A stretch of 64,000 nucleotides of DNA from Nanobdellati archaeon (GTDB lineage Archaea > EX4484-52 > GLR71). Where the stretch lies: positions 1 through 64,000 of the forward strand of contig JAHYJR010000002.1 of NCBI GenBank assembly GCA_019429005.1, given 5' to 3'. Below, piece by piece: positions 44,659 through 52,774 of this stretch. The notes below the pieces were generated by a model. The model did no database searches. It was not told where the DNA came from and saw nothing but the letters and a program-made list of their open reading frames with translations. Position 1 is the stretch's first letter; each line of letters opens with the position of its first letter. Both the position numbers and the translations under genes were made by a program.

Positions 44659-45801
44659 CTAAAACAAAATAAATGCTAAAGACACGATACCTGCGACAGA
44701 AAAACCAAAAAATATCTTTAGTATTGCATCTGATACAAGAAGGGTACATGCTAAAAATATAACTTTCCCTAGATTCATTGAAAATTCTTTAAATACTATA
44801 AATTCATCAGGATTTTTCTTATTTGCTTCATCAAAACTTACAGCAACAAAAGGAAGATCAATTAATACAATAATCAGACCACCTAAAAAGCTTAATATAA
44901 AATAATCAATTGTACCTTTTGAGAAAATTCTGACAAACCATAATATACCGAAAAGTAAACCGCCATAACGTATAAGTTTAAATTTATCCATGTTATCCGA
45001 TTTTTTACCAATATAAAATGTAAATGCAATTATTCCAAGACTTGTTATAGTATGAGATAACCCCATTCCAATTGTGCTTCCTTGAAGTCCCCAATATATG
45101 AAAATTGGCCAAAATAAATAACTAACTAGCGATTTGATACCATGAAACATAAAATATATTAAATATTTAAAATTATTTTTAAATTTCAACATTTTTTTAA
45201 ATGAAAAATTAACATGAGTTTTTGTATCTTTTGTGAAAAATAAAGGTATAATTGATATACAAACAAATACTGTTGTTGTTATAAAAAGTATATTAAAACC
45301 AAAAACAAGTGCGATTAGACCTCCAATTGTAGGACCTGCAAGCGATGCAATTTGTGGTATGGAAAACAGTTTACTTGTTTGTGTTCCTCTATGTAATTTA
45401 TTACTATGTTTAGCAAATATTGAATTTATTGAATTCCAATATAATGATGCACTACCTCCACCAATTAATGCAAGTAAATATATTGATATTGAATATGTTT
45501 CTATAAAATTTAAACCAAGTAAAAATGTAATAAGGAATGGCACTCTTAACATAATTATATGTTTAAAACCAATCTTGTTTGCAAGTGTTGCAGCAAATGG
45601 TGATACAAAACCAAGAGTACCTTCAAAAACAATAAAGAACATAATAACTTCATTAAAAGAATAACCTAGTTTAAGAAGATATATCGGTATAAATACAGAT
45701 ACGAGAGATAATGCAAAGCTTTGTATTGATAAGTTCATGTATACCTCCGAAAGCTCATTCTTAAGTATATGAATCTTATGAAAATGATAATGTCTATGCA
45801 T
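44659..45801 (-). CDS. MFS transporter
   Basis: This 380-residue major facilitator protein has about eleven or twelve membrane helices. Typical segments are SVFIPIYLLKLGYSFNEVIM, the loop AATLANKIGFKHIIMLR (motif A-like) and AGPTIGGLIALVFGFNILF. The first eleven residues contain five histidines (MHRHYHFHKIH), unusual for MFS and possibly metal-binding. The substrate is unknown. It is convergent with the winged-helix gene. Confidence 0.85.
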   Translation of the reverse strand: MHRHYHFHKIHILKNELSEVYMNLSIQSFALSLVSVFIPIYLLKLGYSFNEVIMFFIVFEGTLGFVSPFAATLANKIGFKHIIMLRVPFLITFLLGLNFIETYSISIYLLALIGGGSASLYWNSINSIFAKHSNKLHRGTQTSKLFSIPQIASLAGPTIGGLIALVFGFNILFITTTVFVCISIIPLFFTKDTKTHVNFSFKKMLKFKNNFKYLIYFMFHGIKSLVSYLFWPIFIYWGLQGSTIGMGLSHTITSLGIIAFTFYIGKKSDNMDKFKLIRYGGLLFGILWFVRIFSKGTIDYFILSFLGGLIIVLIDLPFVAVSFDEANKKNPDEFIVFKEFSMNLGKVIFLACTLLVSDAILKIFFGFSVAGIVSLAFILF

Positions 45802-45894
45802 ATTATCAGTATATTTAATCTAGTTTATATATTTTCGTGATGTTCCCTATTTAAAACGATAATTTTATAACCCTTAAAATATATTAAATATTAT

Positions 45895-46422
45895 ATAAAA
45901 CAAAGAGCGTTAATACTAGTAGATTTTGAAAATGAATGGATTAATAAAAATTCAGATTATTTTGTTGGAGATATTTCAAAAGTTATTGAAAAGACAAATA
46001 AGCTTATTGATTTTTGTAGAAAAAACAATTATAAAATAATATTCATTGCACATATTGAAAAAGATTCAAATAATGTATTTGCAGAAAATTCTGAAAACAT
46101 AAAAATTATTAACGAAATCAAAAGACACGATACCGATGTATTAATTAAAAAATATAAAATTATTCCATTTTTTAAGACGTCTCTTGAAGAAGAACTTCAA
46201 AGTATTAATGAAATTATTGTTTGTGGGATCTTAACAAATTTATGTGTTAGAAGTCTTATTCAAGATGCATATGATAGAGATTTTGAAATAAAAGTAATTA
46301 AAGATTGTTGTGTCGCTTTTGATGACAAAACACAAGAATTTACATTTAAAGATTTAAAGGATACAAGAGAAGAAATCGAATTCATAGATTTGAATGATTA
46401 TATTGAATTCAATTTAAATTAG
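45895..46422 (+). CDS. cysteine hydrolase (isochorismatase family), non-ATG start
   Basis: A fully open 175-codon frame encodes a complete isochorismatase-like hydrolase. KQRALILVDFENEW gives the catalytic Asp, IIPFFKTSLEEEL is the family's lysine region, and VCGILTNLCVRSLIQDAYDR has the nucleophile Cys117. There is no ATG, GTG or TTG before the last few codons. Homology demands a start just before KQRALIL, where the codon is ATA (45895); the next upstream codon is TAT. No RBS is visible, but a TATA-like ATTTTATAA lies about 30 bases upstream. The gene is otherwise undamaged. Confidence 0.7.
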   Translation: MKQRALILVDFENEWINKNSDYFVGDISKVIEKTNKLIDFCRKNNYKIIFIAHIEKDSNNVFAENSENIKIINEIKRHDTDVLIKKYKIIPFFKTSLEEELQSINEIIVCGILTNLCVRSLIQDAYDRDFEIKVIKDCCVAFDDKTQEFTFKDLKDTREEIEFIDLNDYIEFNLN

Positions 46423-46515
46423 TTATTTTAACAATGTATTATCAGTCAAATAATATGATTTTTTTAAAATAATTAAAATAGAAAACTATTTATTACACCT
46501 AGGTCAATTTAGATT

Positions 46516-46845
46516 ATGCACCGTCTGAATATATATCCAAAAGAGCTTAATAAAAAGTCGAAGATTATAATTACATCTTTAATTATATTTTGTATATTAT
46601 TAATTATAGTCTCTTTATATACATCAGGTAACATAAAAACGTTATTTTGTGAAAACGAAAAAGTACTTATAATAAATAGTAATGGCGGAACATTCGGCAC
46701 ACTTCTTGGAGAAGACAAAAATCATGTATTTCCAAATGGTGCTGTCGGCGGTTATAATATAATTTCACAGACTGGAGAAAACACATGGGTCATTTCAAGT
46801 ACAGTAGATGGTTTTGCTCGTAAAGAAACAAGATGTATAAACTGA
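46516..46845 (+). CDS. small membrane-anchored protein, unknown
   Basis: This 109-residue protein has one N-terminal membrane helix (IIITSLIIFCILLIIVSLY) and a 65-residue outside domain with two cysteines (FCENEKVL and the last residues RCIN) that might pair. NSNGGTFGTLLGEDKNHV resembles a small beta-sheet domain. No family is recognised. It is short but has good codon character and stands alone. Confidence 0.5.
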   Translation: MHRLNIYPKELNKKSKIIITSLIIFCILLIIVSLYTSGNIKTLFCENEKVLIINSNGGTFGTLLGEDKNHVFPNGAVGGYNIISQTGENTWVISSTVDGFARKETRCIN

Positions 46846-46967
46846 TAAGATGTATAAACTGATTTGAGTATATATATTTTTGTTTTTAGTATTTCTCATT
46901 TTCTAATATATTTTTTCTAATATATTATAAATCTTATTTTTTTATAAATCAATCTTTTTTTAAAATT

Positions 46968-47153
46968 TTATTTCATTTTTCGTGACACATAAAATATAAT
47001 CACAGTTATAACAAAATAAATCAGCATATAATACAATATAGTACTTGTGCATAACTGATCTTGTAGCTTTAAAAGGGTTAATATATAAGTTAAAGAAACT
47101 GCAAAAAGTATATATCCTATAACCTGTTTTTGTTTAATTTTTTTTATTATCAT
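46968..47153 (-). CDS. small two-helix membrane protein
   Basis: This 61-residue protein is made almost entirely of two hydrophobic helices (VIGYILFAVSLTYILTLLK and ILYYMLIYFVITVIIFYV) between Lys-rich ends. It lies 13 bases after the Cys-rich 87-residue gene on the same strand, which suggests cotranscription. The function is unknown; a spurious frame cannot be excluded. Confidence 0.45.
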   Translation of the reverse strand: MIIKKIKQKQVIGYILFAVSLTYILTLLKLQDQLCTSTILYYMLIYFVITVIIFYVSRKMK

Positions 47154-47166
47154 AAATAATCAGTTT

Positions 47167-47430
47167 CTAACAATATTTTCCTTTAATCTCTTCAAGCTTA
47201 ACATACCATTCATTAACATCAAGTCGTTTCACATCAGGACCATGCAATAATTCACCAGTTATAAGTTTGTTAAGAAGATATGGTGTTGCACATTTATCAC
47301 AATCCGTATGACCTGCAAATTCACAGTAACTTTGTTGTTTCCATAGATTTATGCAAAATTCAAGTTCAGAAACAAGTGTAGCTTTTGAAATATTTTCTTT
47401 ATCATTTGAAACAGAGTCATAATTTTCCAT
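47167..47430 (-). CDS. small Cys-rich protein, possible metal binder
   Basis: This 87-residue soluble protein has a cluster of cysteines: FCINLWKQQSYCEFAGHTDC then DKCATPYLLNKL, spaced like a metal-binding site (C-x9-C-x7-C-x2-C), with a final Cys at the C-terminus. ELLHGPDVKRLDVNEWYVKL follows. No named family is recognised. ATG 47430 has GTGAT four bases upstream. It is likely cotranscribed with the following small membrane protein. Confidence 0.6.
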   Translation of the reverse strand: MENYDSVSNDKENISKATLVSELEFCINLWKQQSYCEFAGHTDCDKCATPYLLNKLITGELLHGPDVKRLDVNEWYVKLEEIKGKYC

Positions 47431-47480
47431 AATAATCACAGAATATCATTAATCTTAAATATTAATAACCTTATTGATTT

Positions 47481-48158
47481 TTAAAAAAAACATCGCATAA
47501 ATTCTTTTTCCCAATCATCAAGATCATCATCTCCAATTTCATTTGAGACTTCTCGCTTTGCACGCGTTGTTTCTTTGTATTCTTTACGCCAATGATATGC
47601 AAAAAGACCACCTACAAAAAATCCGGTAAGATGTGCTACATGTCCAATATTGCTTGGCGTGAAAAGCCCAACAACATCAAAAACAATCCATAACCCCGCA
47701 AAAAAAGCCATAGGCAATGGAACACCACCCCAATATATCATCATCTTAGGCCTTAAAACACCAAGAATACCGATAACACCCATAATTGCACCAGATGCTC
47801 CAAGCGACATAGAATTAGGATAAGCGTAAATACTTGCTATAGCGGAAGTTATACCTGCTATAAAATAAAGATGTAAAAATTTTCGTGAATCTATAACACG
47901 TTCAAGTATAAAACCAAACCATGCAAGTGCAAACATGTTATATACAAGATGTTCAATATCTGCATGCAAAAACATTGATGTGATAAGAGTCCATGGTGCA
48001 GATAATACATTTTCGGGATTTAAAGCAAATATTGGTACTATCCAAGGCGCAACAGTTTCAATAAAAAAAATAATAAAATTAATAGCAACTAAAATCAATG
48101 AATAATAACCATGATATTCTTGTGTTTTCTTTTTAGTTGACATAGAAATATATTGCAT
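47481..48158 (-). CDS. rhomboid family intramembrane serine protease
   Basis: This 225-residue protein has six membrane helices. The catalytic serine is in SLGASGAIMGVIG (helix 4) and the histidine in HVAHLTGFFVGG (helix 6). HADIEHLVYNMFALAWFG gives the conserved His/Asn of helix 2. It cleaves membrane-spanning substrates within the membrane; its targets here are unknown. ATG 48143 is an alternative start. A HAD-like gene ends 27 bases upstream. Confidence 0.92.
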   Translation of the reverse strand: MQYISMSTKKKTQEYHGYYSLILVAINFIIFFIETVAPWIVPIFALNPENVLSAPWTLITSMFLHADIEHLVYNMFALAWFGFILERVIDSRKFLHLYFIAGITSAIASIYAYPNSMSLGASGAIMGVIGILGVLRPKMMIYWGGVPLPMAFFAGLWIVFDVVGLFTPSNIGHVAHLTGFFVGGLFAYHWRKEYKETTRAKREVSNEIGDDDLDDWEKEFMRCFF

Positions 48159-48185
48159 CTATTATTTTTATGTTTGTTTGTGTTT

Positions 48186-48968
48186 TTAAAGACCTTTCAT
48201 TATCTCGCGAATATCTGTTATTATAGTTGATGGTTTCTCATCACCAACAGCATTTTCTATTTTTTCCATATTTGCATTATCATGAACAAGAACGCCCGTA
48301 AATAACCCACTTATATTTCCAAGTTTTATATCTGTACTTATATTGCTTCCAATAAGTATTGTATCTTCAGGAAATAAAAAAATATCATTTAATATACGCT
48401 CTTTCATATACCCTGAAGGTGAACCGAGTAATTGAATATTCTTACCAGTAAAGGTTTTAACGGCTGTAGAAAATGGTAATGCACCCGGATAAATCTCATC
48501 ACCGACAGACCATCTACTATCAAGACCTGTTGTATAAAGTTTTGCTCCAGCGTCAACAAGATCGTATATTTTTTTAAGTTTCCAATAAGTAAAATTTCTA
48601 TCAGTCCCAATAAGAACATGTTTTGCATCATCTTTTATTGAAATACCATATTTGTTAAGTTCTTTTATTAAACCAGATTCACCGACAACATAAACTTCAT
48701 CAATATTATTTTCTTCAAAATATTTTGCACATACATACCCTGTACTGATAATTTCTTTTTCACCTGTTTTTATGCCTAATTTTGTTAATCTCTGTGCAAT
48801 CTGTTCACGAGTACTTATAGAATTACTAGTAATATAATATATTTTTTTGCCACGATTTTTTAATGTAGAAATAACCCTATTTACATGAGGGTAAAGCTCA
48901 TTCCATTTCCATATAGTGTCATCTAAACTAAATATAAATGTTTTTATATTTGAATAATTAGTAATCAT
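48186..48968 (-). CDS. HAD-like (NagD type) protein without nucleophile Asp
   Basis: This 260-residue protein has the fold of class IIA HAD phosphatases: YYITSNSISTREQIAQRL, VYVVGESGLIKELNKYGI and LLGSPSGYMKERILND all match NagD-like members. The first motif, normally DxDGT, reads FSLDDTIWKW, so the nucleophile Asp is Ser. The last motif, normally GDxxxTD, reads IGSNISTDI. It should therefore lack classical phosphatase activity and may bind a phosphate compound or act as a regulator. Confidence 0.75.
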   Translation of the reverse strand: MITNYSNIKTFIFSLDDTIWKWNELYPHVNRVISTLKNRGKKIYYITSNSISTREQIAQRLTKLGIKTGEKEIISTGYVCAKYFEENNIDEVYVVGESGLIKELNKYGISIKDDAKHVLIGTDRNFTYWKLKKIYDLVDAGAKLYTTGLDSRWSVGDEIYPGALPFSTAVKTFTGKNIQLLGSPSGYMKERILNDIFLFPEDTILIGSNISTDIKLGNISGLFTGVLVHDNANMEKIENAVGDEKPSTIITDIREIMKGL

Positions 48969-49099
48969 GATTATCTTTTTGTTTAAGAAATAATTTAAAA
49001 GTATTGTTACTGTTTAAAAACATTATATTAAATTCAATTTGATTTAAAAAAAAATATACACAAAAATTAATTTTTATAGTTTTTTAAAATAAGTCTGAA

Positions 49100-49843
49100 T
49101 TAAGGCCCTAAAACAGTTTTTATTTTATCTAAAAAAGCAACGTTAATCTTAAGTTTATGATTCACAGCATCATCATAAGTTGTTTGGATAATATCAAGAA
49201 GTTCATCTCGTGCTTCATTTAATACAAATTTATTATCCTGAATTAAATCTGCAGATTTCAGTGCTTTTATATATAAACCATTATTATAATAAAATAAAAT
49301 TTCAGTAACAAAATTATTATCTCTCAGTATCTCATGGTCTCTAAGAATCTGTGTTCGATAAAAACCATATTTCAAATGTGTTAAAGCTGTTTCCAAATCA
49401 AGATTTTTTGATTCTTTATAATACCTATAATAATCTCTAGTTAATTTTGTTAAATGTTTTATTCGATCATTAAAAAAAGGTGCAATTTCTTTCTTTTTCC
49501 TGAATAATTTTTTTTTAGACACATATTTATAATTTAAACCTGGAAATATGAATCTAATTACGTTTATAATACTATTTGTTCCAATTTCACAATTTATATA
49601 AGGCGCATAATCTGAATTCATGAAATAAACATCATCATTAACTTTTGAAATGATTTCAGTATTGACCAACTTATTTAATATAGCTATATTTTTTTCTTCA
49701 ACAATAAAATTGAATTCACAAAAATCTTTGAACATGTCATACATTTGAATTACATTAAAACTTTTACCTGGTTTAATATCAGTCAAATTCATGACATAGA
49801 TTGCTACATCTTTCTTAATTTCATAGTCGTTATCCAAAATCAC
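49100..49843 (-). CDS. hypothetical protein
   Basis: This 247-residue soluble protein is rich in Tyr, Asn and Lys, with a basic patch (YKYVSKKKLFRKKKEIAPFF) near the middle and helical segments around it. The N-terminal 80 residues (VIQMYDMFKDFCEFNFIVEE, then LNKLVNTEIISKV) could be a winged-helix unit. No family is recognised. The start could be GTG 49843 or TTG 49837, the latter with a better GGTGTGAT spacing. Confidence 0.55.
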   Translation of the reverse strand: MILDNDYEIKKDVAIYVMNLTDIKPGKSFNVIQMYDMFKDFCEFNFIVEEKNIAILNKLVNTEIISKVNDDVYFMNSDYAPYINCEIGTNSIINVIRFIFPGLNYKYVSKKKLFRKKKEIAPFFNDRIKHLTKLTRDYYRYYKESKNLDLETALTHLKYGFYRTQILRDHEILRDNNFVTEILFYYNNGLYIKALKSADLIQDNKFVLNEARDELLDIIQTTYDDAVNHKLKINVAFLDKIKTVLGP

Positions 49844-49997
49844 ACCATTTTAGTTTATTTAACATTATAATTTAGATTTCAATGTTTTTATTTGTTTTAA
49901 TTGTGATAAAATGTCAAAATAGCTATATAATATGATATTTATAGTTTTATTAACAAAAATAATAACACAATATATAATCAGATTAAATGTGGCATTT

Positions 49998-50365
49998 ATG
50001 AAAGAAGTCATAAAATTGAAAAACCTTACAAAGGTTTACAATGTTCCAAGAAAAGGATTAAAAAGCACTTTATAAAAATGGAAAATGGAAAAATTCAAAA
50101 CATAAAGAAAAAATATATTGATTCTAAATTAATTGAAGTTGAATATAGGGATTGTAAAGATGAAACACTTTATGATAAAGTCTTATAAGATGTTGAAGTT
50201 ATAACGAAAAATAATACACTTTTGATTTTAAAAGTCAAAGAGAAAAACGTTTCAGATGTAATTGGCAATATTTTCAAATCTCTGAAAGTGATTGATATCA
50301 AAATACAAGAACCCAAATTAGAAAATGTTGTAAAAAAGATTTACAAAAAGAAAAAGAATTCATAA
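49998..50365 (+). pseudogene. ABC-2 ATPase remnant with internal deletion
   Basis: The front reads MKEVIKLKNLTKVYNVPRKG, a typical ABC ATPase start, and then stops. After a jump the sequence resumes with ENGKIQNIKKKYIDSKLIEV, the domain after the H-loop of ABC-2 type ATPases. It contains one in-frame TAA and ends with IQEPKLENVVKKIYKKKKNS. Walker A, signature and Walker B regions are all deleted. It is followed 11 bases later by a decayed permease. Confidence 0.75.
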
Positions 50366-50376
50366 GGTAACTATTT

Positions 50377-50742
50377 ATGGGTTATGTGTCTAAGCATCTA
50401 AAAATATTCTAGAGAATTTGTGTGCTTAGTTTTAAAACAGTAATTGAATATCGTGCTAATTTTTTTACTAGTTTAGTAGGTCAAATAACACACCTCTTAA
50501 TCAAACTTCTATTCTGGAGTATTATATTTTTGAATATTCCCTCATTTGCATGATTGCAATTAAAAGATATACTAATTTTATTCATCTTTTTTGAAATTTC
50601 AGAAATGATATTTAATTTTCTTCATGGTTTTTGTAATTTGCCTAATAAAATTGTGAAAGGTGGATTATCGCACTATTTATTTTATCACGCTTTATCTGGA
50701 AACTTGGAGCAAAACGGTTTGAGTCACAAGGCGGTTAAATAA
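50377..50742 (+). pseudogene. ABC-2 permease (DUF990-like) remnant
   Basis: One reading frame encodes membrane-permease sequence (SFKTVIEYRANFFTSLVGQI, KLLFWSIIFLNIPSF, ILILFIFFEISEMIFNFLH) but has in-frame TAG and TGA codons. It ends about 125 codons in, half the usual length. EYRANFF near the start and the position after an ABC-2 ATPase fit the DUF990/YbhR-like permease group. Together with the ATPase remnant it is a dead transporter operon. Confidence 0.65.
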
Positions 50743-50806
50743 TCCATGACTTAATTCATAACCCAAATACAATAACAATATAAACAAATAAAACCAATCT
50801 TAATCT

Positions 50807-51631
50807 ATGCGAGAACCTATAGCAGGAGGTTTTTATCCTGAAAATAAAGTATTTCTTGAAATTATGTTAGATAAATTTATGTTAAAAAAGAATACAAAAA
50901 AATCAAATGTTATAGGTGCAGTTGTACCTCATGCAGGATATCTATATTCTGGAAATACTGCAGCAGAAGTGTATAACAATCTAAAGAAAAAGTATGATTC
51001 TGTTATAATTATAGGTCCAGACCATACAGGACTTGCAAAAAGTGTCTCTTTAAGTGATGAAGATTGGAACACACCGCTAGGTTCTATACAAATTGACATG
51101 GATCTTTCAAATAAAATTATCAAAAATTTAGATATTGCATCATTTGATAACACAGCTCATATGTATGAACATTCTATTGAAGTTCAACTTCCAATGCTTC
51201 TTAGAGTTCTTGGTAATTTCAAATTTATACCAATTATAATACCTTCAACAATATCAGACATGGACACTCTTGAAAAGATTGGACTAGCATTACGAAAATC
51301 AATTGGTGATTTAGATGTTCTTGTAATTGCAAGTTCTGATTTTACTCATTTTGGTCGAGGTTATGGTTTTGTACCAGTTAAAACAGACGAAATAAAATGG
51401 ATACATAATATGGATAAGACCTTGATAGATGACATAATAAACCTTAATCCAATAAAACTAATTGAACATGCAGAATTAACTACAGCCTGTGGTATAGAAC
51501 CTATATGTGTTATGTTATCTTGTATCAAAAAACAATCAAAAAAAGGAAAATGTCTTAAATATACTACTAGTTTTGAAGTTTCAGGTATAAAAAATGCGAT
51601 TGTTGGATATTCTGGAATCATTTTTGAATAA
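50807..51631 (+). CDS. MEMO1 family protein (AmmeMemoRadiSam system protein B)
   Basis: This 274-residue protein has all MEMO1 landmarks: REPIAGGFYPE at the start, VVPHAGYLYSGNTAAEVY, IIIGPDHTGLAK, YEHSIEVQLPML, IASSDFTHFGRGYGF and AELTTACGIEPI. The His/Cys residues line a site like that of extradiol dioxygenases. The AMMECR1 and radical-SAM partners of the bacterial/archaeal three-gene system are not in this window. It lies just after a decayed ABC operon. Confidence 0.9.
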   Translation: MREPIAGGFYPENKVFLEIMLDKFMLKKNTKKSNVIGAVVPHAGYLYSGNTAAEVYNNLKKKYDSVIIIGPDHTGLAKSVSLSDEDWNTPLGSIQIDMDLSNKIIKNLDIASFDNTAHMYEHSIEVQLPMLLRVLGNFKFIPIIIPSTISDMDTLEKIGLALRKSIGDLDVLVIASSDFTHFGRGYGFVPVKTDEIKWIHNMDKTLIDDIINLNPIKLIEHAELTTACGIEPICVMLSCIKKQSKKGKCLKYTTSFEVSGIKNAIVGYSGIIFE

Positions 51632-51728
51632 AAATTAACCCATTTAAACACTCTTATTCTAAGAAAGTTATTTAAACTTTTTTAATATAATATTTAATAC
51701 TTACTAATTGTAAAAAAGATGATATGTT

Positions 51729-52217
51729 ATGGATACAAAACAAATAAGTTTTTTAGACAAGTTATATACTTCAGTTACAGAAGAATTAGGTTTTATTTCA
51801 GAAAACCATGCTAAATACATTAAGGGTTCATCTCAATTAGATACAATTAATCCTATTGAATTAAAAACACTTGATCTCTCATATGATTTTTTTAAAGAAC
51901 ACGCAGCACAGTATGGTATGACAGAACAGGTCGTATCTGAATATCTTAGAAATAACGGCTATATAAAATTAAACATAATTGATATTGCAACAGAACAATT
52001 AAGTTCATATGGTTTTGCAAATAAAACTGCTATAAAAGAAATTGTTAATTCGGTCTTAAGAATGTCAGATCAAGAAATAACCTATTTAATAAAATATGGT
52101 GCTGATGATAATCCTATAATTAAAAATCTTGTAGATTCTGCACGAATTGATGCTGTAGCACCAAGAGATGCTGAAGAGTCAGGAGCAACGTTTGATGTAA
52201 GAGAAAGATTATATTAG
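51729..52217 (+). CDS. hypothetical helical protein
   Basis: This 162-residue soluble, acidic protein is predicted helical (VTEELGFISENHAKYIKGSS, TEQVVSEYLRNNGYIKL). The stretch AAQYGMTEQVVSEYLRNNGY could be a helix-turn-helix. No family is recognised. A second unknown gene follows 17 bases later in the same direction, so the two probably form an operon. GATGAT is near the start. Confidence 0.55.
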   Translation: MDTKQISFLDKLYTSVTEELGFISENHAKYIKGSSQLDTINPIELKTLDLSYDFFKEHAAQYGMTEQVVSEYLRNNGYIKLNIIDIATEQLSSYGFANKTAIKEIVNSVLRMSDQEITYLIKYGADDNPIIKNLVDSARIDAVAPRDAEESGATFDVRERLY

Positions 52218-52234
52218 AATTACAAGATGGTTTT

Positions 52235-52603
52235 ATGTCAAAATTAGGATTAAATACAATAAAAGATAGAGAACTTCAAATATATATGGACGCTTTTGAT
52301 AAAATTCAAGAATATCCTATAACTGATAATACAATTAAAAAATTACCGAACTTATTCCATAATAAAGGTATTCAATATATACATGCGTTAACTTATATTG
52401 CAGAACAATTAGTTACAGATGAAGGTATTTTTGTAGGAGATCAACATGTTGAAAAAATAATAAACTATCTTGAACATACACATTCTACACAAATCACAAA
52501 TCAAAAAATACTTGATGATATTACAAAACAAATCTTAAAAGAAACATATAATCAAGATAATATTATTGATAATAATTCTTTTGAAGAGTTTATATATCCA
52601 TAA
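52235..52603 (+). CDS. hypothetical helical protein, second of an operon pair
   Basis: This 122-residue soluble protein is helical throughout (RELQIYMDAFDKIQEYPITD, IHALTYIAEQLVTDEGIF). No family is recognised. It starts 17 bases after the preceding unknown gene and shares its acidic, helical character, so the two products may act together. No DNA-binding or catalytic motif can be seen. Confidence 0.5.
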   Translation: MSKLGLNTIKDRELQIYMDAFDKIQEYPITDNTIKKLPNLFHNKGIQYIHALTYIAEQLVTDEGIFVGDQHVEKIINYLEHTHSTQITNQKILDDITKQILKETYNQDNIIDNNSFEEFIYP

Positions 52604-52774
52604 TATAGATTTTTTCGTTTTTTATGTGAATTAATCTATACAACAGTTTTATATATGAATGAGTCACAATTATATACATATAAATAAACAAATAAATACA
52701 AATCATTTCTATAATTATCAAAACATACTAATTATTTTAATTTTGTAAATTGTAAATATAAAACGGTGATATAA

